Position numbers and translations under genes: made by a program. Positions 27,601 through 35,347 of a stretch of 46,221 nt of DNA are shown piece by piece (position 1 is the first letter of the stretch; every line of letters starts with the position of its first letter). The notes below the pieces were generated by a model. The model saw only the letters and a list, made by a program, of their open reading frames with translations. It made no database searches and was not told the origin of the DNA. The stretch covers positions 1 through 46,221 of IMG/VR virus record IMGVR_UViG_3300046171_000260. One strand, given 5' to 3'. Origin of the DNA: a virus.

Positions 27601-28621
27601 TTGGACACAGGTTGATGAAGGGACTTACACAGCATCTATTGATCATTTTATTAACATCAGCACAGCAACTCCTTTCCGTTATGTGAGGATGAGAAAGAAT
27701 ACCGTTAACAGTAACCTTGCTCTGGCTGGTAATGGCTTTGGCGGCATATTGGGTACAGCTCAACAAACCTTCCCCAACGGTCTCTGGTGGATCAAGGACA
27801 GGGTAAATACCAATCAGCACCAGCTCGTTGATAGCGTTACAAACGCTATTTTTGGCGGCAATAAAGCCAACACGTTGCCTACCAATAGCCAAGCAATTGA
27901 CTACGTTGCACCTTCAGGTAATTCTGTCGCTTGGTGTTGGAATGCTGCCGATCCTGCTACATCCGGCTTCAACATTGTTCAGTACACAGGCCAAAACCCC
28001 ACGACAACGGCAGTTCCCCATGGACTAGGCAAAGCGCCTGACATGATTTTCACATTTGCTAAAAGTGGCACCACAAGAAACCCTGCTGTTTATTTAAGTG
28101 AAACGGGGCCTAGCAAATACTTCATTTTGTCTAATCCCGATGGCGCAATTTCAGACAGCACCATTTGGGCCAACACTGCGCCTGACGAAACCAATTTTTA
28201 TGTGGGCTCTGCAAACACTACTAACTTCCCAGGAGCTACGTTTGTAGCTTATTGCTGGACTGCCATCCCCGGCTATTCCGCATTCGGCAGCTATACGGGC
28301 AATGGTGATCCGAACGGCCCCGTAATTGTGACCGGCTTCCGTCCTGCCTTCATCCTGACCAAGCGCGCCACTGCTGATGAAGACTGGTCAATTGTTGACA
28401 CTACAAGGAGCATCGATAACCCAGCTTTCCAAAACCTGAGACCCAATCAAACCAACGGAGAAGGTGGTGGCATTGGAAGTAATGACATTGATATTTTGAG
28501 CAATGGTTTCAAATTGAGAAATAACACCGATCGTTTTAACAGTACAGGCACTTATGTATATGCCTGTTTCGCCGAGAACCCCTTCGGGGCGAGTAACACT
28601 TCACCGGCTACAGCCCGGTAA
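24650..28621 (+). CDS. Large LamG-type adhesin with DUF7483-like repeats
   Basis: A 1323-residue fibre or adhesin, lower in GC than its surroundings. Residues about 37-200 form a LamG/concanavalin A-like jelly roll (YTVSFWSKHGAIGKAV, AWYHIVYRFSA, RVYVNGELW, FYFIDGQALEPTAFGREND). The middle holds two surface domains with SSGNGNDFTATG and a SPRY-like block (LTKGDYYFEFTGNN and MSFWANGISQGTY). The last 320 residues follow the pattern of DUF7483: GLGKAPDMIFTFAKSG, YCWTAIPGYSAFGSYTGNGD, FRPAFILTKRATADEDW, and the end YVYACFAENPFGAS. Such proteins bind surface sugars and determine host range. The one-base overlap with the fibre gene and the lower GC suggest a part exchanged between phages. Confidence 0.82.
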   Translation: MNSAAWWWAAGASPDNPDGPSPGPGPGFDIPNSLRFRDAITGGQTLRRTQSAGSTEYTVSFWSKHGAIGKAVDCILYQTNSSSTGPSLYINHNPAAGAAAAVLTSSDGTVSTSPRKMRDPSAWYHIVYRFSAADGNRNRVYVNGELWADVSGNDKQIAAGTFSIGANAAGPQPQFEGYMADFYFIDGQALEPTAFGRENDNGVWVPREVDFTPAEMRLSDFVTGDFDPTGTTTPLPALAFDGSTDTRFFGLPGGTCQFAPEPAIEFTGFRVFGAGNSSSFYTFNGTTKTGTSTSGAWIDFTGTSGQFDADTPLIFGASNGSNRPELNAIEITDANGTRILTNPFIWSNRVYTTSKSSIDWNTTSIAGFAVSDPGGYGRKEMFNGDDIAGVVDAADLAMVFRPAEPIENITTLQIQVGGGQYASTSFDVCINGSDTVVATINNANANLNSNPALPVSIPIAGGTLTSLALYETSGSGDVAGWAKLIVNGQVYLDGVNNSFGVNGFHLDFADPDDLGKDSSGNGNDFTATGFNTDPVGVYSTNCFSVANGGADNPDLASISTTNTLEGVIYPPANGFDGGTSNAFLVQGSGSDNTGTAVVRFNPPLENITQVTVFQYPGQKVAINSTQMGGVSGSGDEIFYDGVAITLESVAVWNVSGSNGGWYRIGVTQNGSQRFLVNNTGTDYDLMQDSPTQNYATLNAIDPTAGTLTNANLTTTSATAPSAPTPSATILGLTKGDYYFEFTGNNGNAQFDITTGDDLLPVGSPLGAGPPGVYFTNNLVFGGLGGNSMALTPSVPQTANWNWAIRVNIDDQEMSFWANGISQGTYTFADLETALGGGLALQNQPLNFFGCSATGNTNYNFGQQPFIHTPPAGTVALQTQNLPAAPIPDGRDHFQAITGPGQGYLVYNEGGDSNPDPQQAAILTDLVGATPTGAFATSSVIYDMGGPVTSALPGFQGSAGYWVTSGTPAYQPITTLVSLDGSANSWTQVDEGTYTASIDHFINISTATPFRYVRMRKNTVNSNLALAGNGFGGILGTAQQTFPNGLWWIKDRVNTNQHQLVDSVTNAIFGGNKANTLPTNSQAIDYVAPSGNSVAWCWNAADPATSGFNIVQYTGQNPTTTAVPHGLGKAPDMIFTFAKSGTTRNPAVYLSETGPSKYFILSNPDGAISDSTIWANTAPDETNFYVGSANTTNFPGATFVAYCWTAIPGYSAFGSYTGNGDPNGPVIVTGFRPAFILTKRATADEDWSIVDTTRSIDNPAFQNLRPNQTNGEGGGIGSNDIDILSNGFKLRNNTDRFNSTGTYVYACFAENPFGASNTSPATAR

Positions 28622-28639
28622 TTTTCACCCCACGTAGCC

Positions 28640-29254
28640 ATGTTCTATTTGGATCCGGAGACCCTGAAGCATTTTCGCATCGGCACTCCTTTTGTTTACG
28701 ACGGCATCACCTACACCTCCACCGGTGCGAGCCACAACACCTTCATGAGTCTGGGTTTTCAGCAGGTGATTCCTGCACCGCGCCCTGACGATCGTTTTTA
28801 CATTGTCAATTCGCCCTGCAATCCAGATGGCAGCTGGAGCTACTCAGAGCGCGACCTAGCTGATGTGCAAACCGGCTTCTGCGATCAGCAGGTGGCTGCT
28901 GCCAACGGCAATCTGAAGGCCACCGACTATCTGTACGCCAGGGCAGCCGAGTCCACCCGTTCAGCTGATGAGGCCGTGACGGCCCCAGCGGCGCTGCTTA
29001 CTCAACGCGATGAGGTGCGCGCCTACTGCGCCGCCAACTGCGCCTTGATCCTGGGCACCAAGTCCATCGAGGAGCTGGAGAAACTGATCAAGGCCCCGGC
29101 AACTGTCTTTGAGGAGCCCGGCAACCCTGACTCAGAAGTAATCCCCAACCCGGAACCGCACCTGGAGCAGTTACCCACCTTCGATGAGCGCGAATACCTG
29201 AAGGCCACCTTCATGGCGCCAGCAACCGCCGACAAGAAAAAGGCCAAGCGCTAG
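28640..29254 (+). CDS. Tail fibre accessory protein
   Basis: A 204-residue protein directly behind the adhesin gene. The N-terminal 55 residues (MFYLDPETLKHFRIGTPFVY and SLGFQQVIPAPRPDDRFY) look like a small beta domain. The middle (NLKATDYLYARAAESTRSAD, then LTQRDEVRAYCAANC) resembles fibre assembly proteins with a DUF4376-like helical part. It is therefore a probable fibre chaperone or a small virion component. The TAG stop lies in a CTAG that also gives the stop of the convergent endolysin gene (four-base overlap 29251-29254). Confidence 0.6.
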   Translation: MFYLDPETLKHFRIGTPFVYDGITYTSTGASHNTFMSLGFQQVIPAPRPDDRFYIVNSPCNPDGSWSYSERDLADVQTGFCDQQVAAANGNLKATDYLYARAAESTRSADEAVTAPAALLTQRDEVRAYCAANCALILGTKSIEELEKLIKAPATVFEEPGNPDSEVIPNPEPHLEQLPTFDEREYLKATFMAPATADKKKAKR

Positions 29255-30441
29255 GGGTACTGCTTTTGGTTGGCCAGCTTGACCTCAGCATCACGGCGCC
29301 GAACTAGACCAGGCATTCCTCCAGAGGTCCAGCGGGGCAGTTCCTCGGCAAAGACCTTTGGCTTTGGTTCTCCGCCATTAAGGCGACGGCGGAGAGTGCT
29401 ATCAGCAAGAGCACCCGCGCCACAGTTGTAAGTAAACGAGACCGTCGCATCAAACTCCTCCTGATCAAGGGGGACAGTGATCAAGTCGCAGACCGACTTC
29501 TCAAAGCGGGCGAGATCATCACGCAACAACTGCTGGGCCACCGCTTTGGTGATGGTCTGGCCCCGGTGAACATCCGGGCCGGTGTGGCCGTAGCCGATAG
29601 TCAGCACACCAGCGGGGCAGACATAGGCGGTGAGCTCACAACCCTCAAAGTCTTGAATCAGCTGCTGGCCCTTCGCACCAGTCTTGGTGGGAGTGGCGGC
29701 AGGCGACTCGACAGAACCCTCAGGCTTGGGGGCAGCTTGACCGGGATGCCAGATGTCAAGACCCCAGCCGTCGTGATCATTCGCCACGCTCCACCGGGGT
29801 GCCCAATTCTTCCACGAGTAACGAATCTCTTTGCCATAGGTGCCTCCGGTTTTGGGGTAGCCGCCATTGACGACATCCAGCTCCCCGTAAGGGTCATGAG
29901 CAATGAGGTGGGTGTCGGTGTAGCCGATGGCGAGGATGTAATGCCCACCACCTGATGGAGCGGAGACGGTGCCGTGGTGCAGGAAGCCCACCGGCGCTGG
30001 CCGCCCCCGATCGATCTGAGCTTTCAGCTTCTCGATGCTGCCCACCTGCACAAAGCGGGCTTGGAGCCCGAAGCTCTGCAGGCAGCGGATCTGGGCGGAG
30101 GGGTCGGTGCTGTCCCCGAAGCTGGGCCGCTTGCGGTGATATTCGTTGGGCTCTTTGATGACGCCCCAGTACATGGCAGCCATGGCGCAACTAGAGCTGA
30201 AGCACTCGCGCCAACCATCACCGCTCGGGTTGTCCAGCTGGCAGTCATAAGGAACCGTCAGCGGATTGGTGCCACCGGTCGGAACCTCGGGCTCAACAAC
30301 GGTGCGATAGATCCGAGCGAACTCCGACACCACCGGCGCGGAGACCTCCTGTTGGAGGTACTCCCACGCTGCGATCTGATGTGGTTCTTCGGCGTAGAAC
30401 TTTGCCGCATCCGTGAACTGAATGGTGTCGGCCACGGTCAC
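29251..30441 (-). CDS. Two-domain endolysin: C39-like peptidase plus GH24 lysozyme
   Basis: A 396-residue lytic enzyme. Residues about 60-235 look like a papain-fold C39-type peptidase: likely catalytic C85 in CFSSSCAMAAMYWG, H167 in GGGHYILAIGY and D183 in AHDPYGEL. After a Pro/Ala/Thr linker (about 236-255), residues 257-396 form a GH24 lysozyme with E266, C275 and T281 in FEGCELTAYVCPAGVLTIGY. This is the E-x8-C-x5-T variant, in which Cys replaces the usual Asp, and it is known among active family members. No signal peptide or anchor is visible, so a holin is needed. GTG start; the leader holds the elements TTGCTAAATAG and TAACTCAATTAAG. Confidence 0.9.
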   Translation of the reverse strand: MTVADTIQFTDAAKFYAEEPHQIAAWEYLQQEVSAPVVSEFARIYRTVVEPEVPTGGTNPLTVPYDCQLDNPSGDGWRECFSSSCAMAAMYWGVIKEPNEYHRKRPSFGDSTDPSAQIRCLQSFGLQARFVQVGSIEKLKAQIDRGRPAPVGFLHHGTVSAPSGGGHYILAIGYTDTHLIAHDPYGELDVVNGGYPKTGGTYGKEIRYSWKNWAPRWSVANDHDGWGLDIWHPGQAAPKPEGSVESPAATPTKTGAKGQQLIQDFEGCELTAYVCPAGVLTIGYGHTGPDVHRGQTITKAVAQQLLRDDLARFEKSVCDLITVPLDQEEFDATVSFTYNCGAGALADSTLRRRLNGGEPKPKVFAEELPRWTSGGMPGLVRRRDAEVKLANQKQYP

Positions 30442-30461
30442 TTAATTGAGTTATTCACCCT

Positions 30462-30704
30462 CTATTTAGCAACTGGGTAAGCAATCTTCTGCTTTCGCTC
30501 TAATTCAGACAGCAGAAGCGCCCTCAAGGCCATGAGGTTGTTGGTCCAAGCGCGAGCCTTGGTCAGATCATCCTCGTGATTTGTTGCGTGATCTGACAGC
30601 TGCGCGAGGGCATCACGAATGTCTTGAGCGACCAGCTCTGCGGTGGAGAGGGTGTCCAGGACTGGGTTTTCTGTGGTGGGCACTGTAATAACCTGTGTTG
30701 ACAT
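30462..30704 (-). CDS. Small helical protein next to the endolysin
   Basis: An 80-residue, mostly helical protein with ATG at 30704, beginning MSTQVITVPTTENPV and continuing with LVAQDIRDALAQLSDHATNH. No membrane helix, so it is not a holin. It lies upstream of the endolysin in the same direction, with only 20 bases between, and is divergent from the serine recombinase. It may be co-transcribed with the endolysin. I recognise no family. Confidence 0.6.
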   Translation of the reverse strand: MSTQVITVPTTENPVLDTLSTAELVAQDIRDALAQLSDHATNHEDDLTKARAWTNNLMALRALLLSELERKQKIAYPVAK

Positions 30705-30725
30705 ACCCAGATAAACAGGTAACTA
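30698..30725 (+). promoter_or_regulatory. Candidate promoter for the serine recombinase
   Basis: A consensus -35 box TTGACA (30698-30703) is followed after 16 bases by TAACTA (30720-30725), a weak -10 box that is part of the element AGGTAACTAGGG. The ATG at 30735 would be close to the transcript start. The -35 box overlaps the first codons of the divergent small gene. Confidence 0.4.
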
Positions 30726-30734
30726 GGGTTATTG

Positions 30735-32045
30735 ATGTTCACGGCGCTACCAAACTTGGGTATTTCTCCCCAGCGGATCGGTTATTGCCGGGTGAGCACC
30801 GCCAGCGGCGAGCAACTCAGCGCCTTGGAGCACCAGATCTCGCGCATCGAAGCCGCGGGGGTGGACCGCGTCATCACCGATGTGGAGTCAGGAATGAACT
30901 CCGACCGCCCGGGCCTGCTCGAGCTGATGGACCTAATCGACACCCGCAAAGTGTCGGAGGTGGTGGCCACCCGCGTCGATCGTTTAGGCCGCGACGCCAC
31001 CGCCACTGATTCGCTGATTGTCCTGGCGGGCAAGCGCGGGGTGAGGATCACCACGCTCGACGGCGGAGAGATCGAAGCCCAAACCCCCACCGGCTTTTTG
31101 ATGGCGAGGCTCAGCACCAGCCTGGCGGAGATGGAGAGCAAGATGCTCAGCATGCGGATCCGCCGCGGGCTGGAAGCCCGGCGGGCCAAGCGCATGCCAG
31201 CTCGAGGCAAAGCCCCCTGGGGCTACAGGATCAGCGCCGACAAAACCAAGATCGAGCCAGACCCCGAGCAGTGGGAATACGCAACAGCATTTTTAAGAAC
31301 ATTGCAGTTATGCAAATGGCGCATGAATACGGCCCTAGACAGGTATCAAGGGGACATCCCCCTGAGCACCTGCCGCGGCGTCAGAGCCTGGCTGGTTAAC
31401 CCCATCCTCAGGGGCGGAATCGGCTATGGCCAGCGCGCTAACCACGTTTTTGATGAGATCTACTGGAACCAACACCAAGCGCTTATCGACCCGGAGGTCT
31501 GGCCAGAGATTGAGTTGCAGCTTTCCGAGAACCGCAGGCGCTGGGGCAGCAACGTGAACCTGGAACCCAACCTGCTCAGTGGCCTCTGCTGGTGCCCCAA
31601 TTGTGAGAATCGTGTCGGCTATGCCGGCGGTCGCACGCACCCCGCAGTGATTTGCCGCACTCGCAGCTGCATCTCTCAGTACAAGGGCACCCGGGAAGAC
31701 TTCATCAGCTCCGAACTCAACCGGGCACTCTCAGCTCGAGCCGAGGATTTAGTCAGTCGCACCGACCAGGCCAACCCAGAGGCTGACGATTTAGAGAAAC
31801 AGATCGCCAAGCTCAGCGAGTTTCACGACCCGGACTTAGAGCCAGTTCTTGAGGCCAAGCGAGAGAAGCTCAGGCAACTCAGAACAGCGCGCACCCCCAA
31901 AGAGGAGCTGATGATCAAGGCGCTAAGCGATCCGCGCTGCTGGGACGAGGCTGAGAAAAGCGAGCTAAGAAGCGTTTACTTAAACGCTGTTTCGCGCGTT
32001 TGGGTTGATCGGGGGCAGGTGGTTCGGATTGATCTAAAGATCTGA
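30735..32045 (+). CDS. Large serine recombinase (putative integrase)
   Basis: The N-terminal resolvase domain has the catalytic serine in GYCRVSTASGEQ (S21 from this ATG), ESGMNSDRPGLLELMDLID, and the VVATRVDRLGRD motif with its arginines. The E helix follows (LAEMESKMLSMRIRRGLEAR). Then comes the recombinase domain (GKAPWGYRI, LVNPILRGGIGYG), a zinc ribbon (CWCPNC with CRTRSC 30 residues later), and a coiled coil near the end. At 436 residues it is short for the class but no part is missing. Such enzymes integrate phage DNA at attP without needing host factors; the cyanobacterial XisF excisionase is of this type. I could not define attP, which would normally flank this gene. I preferred ATG 30735 to TTG 30732. 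Confidence 0.88.
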   Translation: MFTALPNLGISPQRIGYCRVSTASGEQLSALEHQISRIEAAGVDRVITDVESGMNSDRPGLLELMDLIDTRKVSEVVATRVDRLGRDATATDSLIVLAGKRGVRITTLDGGEIEAQTPTGFLMARLSTSLAEMESKMLSMRIRRGLEARRAKRMPARGKAPWGYRISADKTKIEPDPEQWEYATAFLRTLQLCKWRMNTALDRYQGDIPLSTCRGVRAWLVNPILRGGIGYGQRANHVFDEIYWNQHQALIDPEVWPEIELQLSENRRRWGSNVNLEPNLLSGLCWCPNCENRVGYAGGRTHPAVICRTRSCISQYKGTREDFISSELNRALSARAEDLVSRTDQANPEADDLEKQIAKLSEFHDPDLEPVLEAKREKLRQLRTARTPKEELMIKALSDPRCWDEAEKSELRSVYLNAVSRVWVDRGQVVRIDLKI

Positions 32046-32084
32046 CATAACGCTCAACCATCCGATCAATGGCATCGTCGTAAT

Positions 32085-32405
32085 TCACTGCCCACCCCCT
32101 CGGACCTGCTGGGTGAGGACGCGACCTTTCCTCCTGAGATCATGCTTTCCGACCCGAACTTCTCTCGCAAAGGCTAGAAATTCTACGGCTCTGTGTATCT
32201 CCCCAGCGGTGGCTTGAGATACAGCTAACCGCAACTTGTTAATCACTTCTGAGCGAATATCCATCACTTCTTTTTGGCGGTTTTGGCCTGCCCGCTTGAA
32301 GTCCGCGTCGGAAGGAGCGCCCTTGGCGCCTTTGCGCCTGGGCTTTTTGCCGGCCTTCCGCTTCGCTGCAATATTTGCGTACAGCCCCTTCTTTTTGCCG
32401 GCCAT
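32085..32405 (-). CDS. Small basic protein, DUF6321-like N-terminus
   Basis: A 106-residue, very basic protein. The first 40 residues (MAGKKKGLYANIAAKRKAGK, then KGAKGAPSDADFKRA) match the pattern of a short phage protein annotated as DUF6321 and of unknown function. In those the chain normally ends near this point; here about 60 further residues follow. It is the last gene of the minus-strand replication operon. The charge suggests nucleic acid binding. The leader carries an AACTGAGTAAC element. Function unknown. Confidence 0.7.
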   Translation of the reverse strand: MAGKKKGLYANIAAKRKAGKKPRRKGAKGAPSDADFKRAGQNRQKEVMDIRSEVINKLRLAVSQATAGEIHRAVEFLAFAREVRVGKHDLRRKGRVLTQQVRGGGQ

Positions 32406-32431
32406 GGCGAAGGTAGGTAAGTAACCACATG

Positions 32432-32644
32432 TTACTCAGTTCGGGAGTCAATCAACCAACTCAGGTAGACGTTGGCTTTGTGCAGGTCCTCGAGTCCGTT
32501 CTTGAACTGGTAGCGCCACACGTATTTGAGGCAGTTACCAGCGCAATAGGACTCGAAACCCTCTTTACCCAGCGCCGCCCTGATGGCGTCGATCGTTTCG
32601 ATCTCGCCCTGGCGGTAGTGATCGGGGGAGACAGCGTCGCTCAT
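32432..32644 (-). CDS. DUF3310 (nucleotide kinase-like) protein
   Basis: A 70-residue protein. The stretches SPDHYRQGEIETIDAI and YCAGNCLKYVWRYQFKNGLE with KANVYLSWLI are the DUF3310 pattern, found in many phages next to DNA polymerase genes and sometimes named nucleotide kinase, though activity is not established. ATG at 32644 forms an ATGA overlap with the polymerase stop and has AAGG close upstream, so I chose it over an upstream TTG. Confidence 0.85.
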   Translation of the reverse strand: MSDAVSPDHYRQGEIETIDAIRAALGKEGFESYCAGNCLKYVWRYQFKNGLEDLHKANVYLSWLIDSRTE

Positions 32645-34503
32645 CCTTTGCAAGCCCCCCAGCTGTCACCGACTCCACCCTCGGCCTCGAGCAGGATCTC
32701 GTCTCCGAAGATCTCTTTACCAGCCTCAACCATTGCCTTCTCTGCCATCTCCAAGATGGTGCCCGCCTGATCAGCGTCGCACTCGATCAGCACCTCGTCA
32801 TGGATGACCCCGACCAGCCGAGCGGTTTTGTCGATCTTGGGCAGTCGCTCGTAGATGGCGTAGAGGGCCAGCTTCATGGCGCTGGCGCAGGAGCCTTGCA
32901 CGATGTTGTTGGCCATGGTGGTGTGCTTGCGGGCCTCACCAACCAGGAAGCGCCGGCGCCCATCAACCATCTGCACAGGTTGGTCTGACTCAACCCAGTT
33001 GCGGCAGTCTTGGTGCCACTTGGCGATGTTTGGGTAAGCCTTGAGCCAGGCATCACGGAAGGCCGAGCCCTCCTCCAGCGAGATGGTCTGGCCGATCGAC
33101 TGGAAGTAGTTGACCAACCCACCGGCGCCGGAGCCATAAGCGAGGCCGAAGTTGGTGGCCTTGGCTTGGCGGCGCTCCTCATCAGTGATGTCGTCGGGGT
33201 CGACGCCAAACATCAGCGAGGCGGTGTAACGGTGGACATCCCGACCGTCATTGAAGGCATCCCTCATTCGCGGTTCATCGGCGATGCGCGGGGAACATAG
33301 TGCGCGAAGCTCCATGCCGCCGTAGTCCAAATCCACCAGAGCACGACCCTCAGGCGCTTGGAAGCAATAGCGCATTGCACCGCGAGGGATGTTCTGGAGG
33401 TTGGGGCTGCTGCTGGAGTAACGCCCAGTGAAGGTGCCGGTTTGGTTGAAGCGGGCATAGATCCGACCGTCATCGCGCTGAGCATCGATCAGGGTCTGAC
33501 ACATCTGCAGATGTTTGTCTGCTCGCTTCCACGTCAGGTAGGTATCAACCACCGTCCGGTGTTTGAAGGCGGTCAGGTATTTCTTATCGCAGCTGGGTTT
33601 GCCGGTTGGATCAGCCGGAGTGACATCGATGTCGGCAAAGCGCTTCAGCAGCTGGGTGCTGGAGCCCGGGTTGAAACCTGCATAAACCTTGGTGCCCAGC
33701 CGGACTGAGCCCCTGGTTACCTTATTTAGGTTGAAGGACCCGTCATCAAGGCGGGGAAGCGGCTCGGCACCGAATGACTGCAGTTCGGCGTCAAGTTCCT
33801 CAATGAAGGATCCCAACGAAGAATCGCGCGTTTCGGTGAGTTCCGCAACCTGCTCATCAATCTCGGCGCGGTCCATATAAAGGCCGGTCGATTCCATCTG
33901 AATCGTTGGCGCCAGGGCCTTCAGCTCCACCTCGTAAGCGATGCCGAGCCCCTGCTCGAGCACCTTCGGGTGCAGCTTGTGGAAGGCTTCGTAGGTGACC
34001 TGAGCGTCTTGGGTGGCGTAACGGATGAGCTCGTTGTTGAGCTCGACGTTCATCCAATCGGACTTCTGCGCCGACTTATCTAGGGCAACCCCCAGCTCGC
34101 GGCGGGCGATGGCCTCGAGCGAGTTGCTGACTCCGGGCATGCCGTTGTTCAGCAACCAGCTCAGCAGCATGGTGTCGTGGATGGTGCCGCGCAGCTGAAT
34201 GTCGCAGCCCGCCAGCACCCGGATGTCGAAGGCCGCGTTCTGGAAGATGATCTCGAGCTCCGGCATTTCCAGCCAGAACTTCAGCTCCGCCCAGTCCTGG
34301 TCAGTGAATTCCTTGAGGTCAAACCAGAAGGAGTGGTTCTCGTTGTAAGCCTGGAACAGGCGGACACAGTCCCGACCCTCGAAGGCTTTGGGCGCCATCG
34401 CCGTCTCGGTGTCAGCGCTGAAGCAGGGACCCAGCATCTCGAAATGCTGGGAGATCGATAGGCCGTTCATCTTGTAGCCGCGTTTGACGTTGGTGGTGGT
34501 CAT
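32641..34503 (-). CDS. polA: DNA polymerase, family A, with 3'-5' exonuclease domain
   Basis: A 620-residue replicative polymerase. The proofreading domain shows D31-T-E33 in FSADTETA, NAAFDIRV, and YATQDAQVTYEAF. The polymerase domain has motif A VDLDYGGMELRALC (D393), motif B RRQAKATNFGLAYG and motif C VIHDEVLIE (H568, D569, E570), so both activities should be intact; there is no 5' nuclease. In motif B the position equal to E. coli F762 is Phe (residue 452). Published surveys link Phe or Tyr here mostly to lytic, and Leu to temperate, phages. It sits in a minus-strand operon with ATGA overlaps on both sides. The partner primase-helicase lies on the opposite strand at 37034. Confidence 0.96.
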   Translation of the reverse strand: MTTTNVKRGYKMNGLSISQHFEMLGPCFSADTETAMAPKAFEGRDCVRLFQAYNENHSFWFDLKEFTDQDWAELKFWLEMPELEIIFQNAAFDIRVLAGCDIQLRGTIHDTMLLSWLLNNGMPGVSNSLEAIARRELGVALDKSAQKSDWMNVELNNELIRYATQDAQVTYEAFHKLHPKVLEQGLGIAYEVELKALAPTIQMESTGLYMDRAEIDEQVAELTETRDSSLGSFIEELDAELQSFGAEPLPRLDDGSFNLNKVTRGSVRLGTKVYAGFNPGSSTQLLKRFADIDVTPADPTGKPSCDKKYLTAFKHRTVVDTYLTWKRADKHLQMCQTLIDAQRDDGRIYARFNQTGTFTGRYSSSSPNLQNIPRGAMRYCFQAPEGRALVDLDYGGMELRALCSPRIADEPRMRDAFNDGRDVHRYTASLMFGVDPDDITDEERRQAKATNFGLAYGSGAGGLVNYFQSIGQTISLEEGSAFRDAWLKAYPNIAKWHQDCRNWVESDQPVQMVDGRRRFLVGEARKHTTMANNIVQGSCASAMKLALYAIYERLPKIDKTARLVGVIHDEVLIECDADQAGTILEMAEKAMVEAGKEIFGDEILLEAEGGVGDSWGACKG

Positions 34504-34721
34504 TTGCCGTTGTTGATGATCACAAGCAGGTGGTCGAGGGCCTCAACCGCACCGTCAAATTTGGTGATGTGGCTGGCCAGCTTTTCGTCCTTGGGTCTGT
34601 ACTCCAAGGCAGTGAAGGTGTCGTCTCTGACGACTACATAGTTGCGGCGCAACTCTTTGATGGCCCAGACGATGTTGTCGACTCGGACCTGGTGATAGGG
34701 CTTAGTCACAGGATCGACCAC
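34500..34721 (-). CDS. Small hypothetical protein upstream of polA
   Basis: A 73-residue protein that starts with GTG (34721) inside the preceding gene and ends in an ATGA overlap with polA. It begins MVDPVTKPYHQVRVDNIVWA and ends LDHLLVIINNGK; a compact alpha/beta fold seems likely. I recognise no family. Tight coupling suggests a replication accessory, but nothing shows a function. Confidence 0.6.
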   Translation of the reverse strand: MVDPVTKPYHQVRVDNIVWAIKELRRNYVVVRDDTFTALEYRPKDEKLASHITKFDGAVEALDHLLVIINNGK

Positions 34722-35329
34722 ACCTTCAAGGTTTTGTTGTAGGCGACGCGGGTGTTGCGCTCATCCTGCAAAGCCGACTGGGCAGTGACGCGCCAGCGGG
34801 GCGCATTGGCCTCGCCCTTCTCCAAGTCTTCGGGGTGCCACTCATGCTCACCACCAAGCCACTGGCTTTCGACGAAGTCGCAGAAGAACTTGAACTGAAA
34901 GCGGCGCTGATTTTCGCGCTCGCACTTATCAACCCAGAGGGCAACAAGACCGCGAGCGGTTTGGCGAGGCAGCACCGGCTTGGTGGGTTTGGCGGCCCGC
35001 TTGAGTTCGAGCATCACCGGCGGCTCGCGGTGAAAGTCCTGCTTCGCGTCGGCATTGTTTTTGGCCAGCTTTTGGCGGCGGATCAGCTCAGCTTTATCGA
35101 AAGCGACTTTGATACGCGTCTGACCAACAGCGCGCGCGAAGTCGTTGAGCAGCAGGCTCATCTCTTTCTCCACGTCGCTCTGATCCTTGAGCGGCATCTG
35201 ATGGAGCTGGGATCGAACGCCCATCAGGGCGCGGATGAGGGCATCACAACCAACTCGGTTGGTGAGCAGGTCGGTGAGGCTGAGGGGCGATAGGCATTCA
35301 GCCTGGGTTTCGGTCAGGGGCATGGTCAT
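34706..35329 (-). CDS. Hypothetical protein of the replication operon
   Basis: A 207-residue, charged protein with ATG at 35329 or 35323. The first 100 residues are helical (LTDLLTNRVGCDALIRALMG, then LLLNDFARAVGQTRIKVAF). The second half has a basic patch (LELKRAAKPTKPVLP) and WHPEDLEKGEANAPRW. No catalytic motif is visible. It overlaps the next gene by 16 bases. It could bind DNA or the polymerase; no evidence decides. Confidence 0.65.
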   Translation of the reverse strand: MTMPLTETQAECLSPLSLTDLLTNRVGCDALIRALMGVRSQLHQMPLKDQSDVEKEMSLLLNDFARAVGQTRIKVAFDKAELIRRQKLAKNNADAKQDFHREPPVMLELKRAAKPTKPVLPRQTARGLVALWVDKCERENQRRFQFKFFCDFVESQWLGGEHEWHPEDLEKGEANAPRWRVTAQSALQDERNTRVAYNKTLKVWSIL

Positions 35330-35347
35330 TGGTGATTAGGAAGCGGA

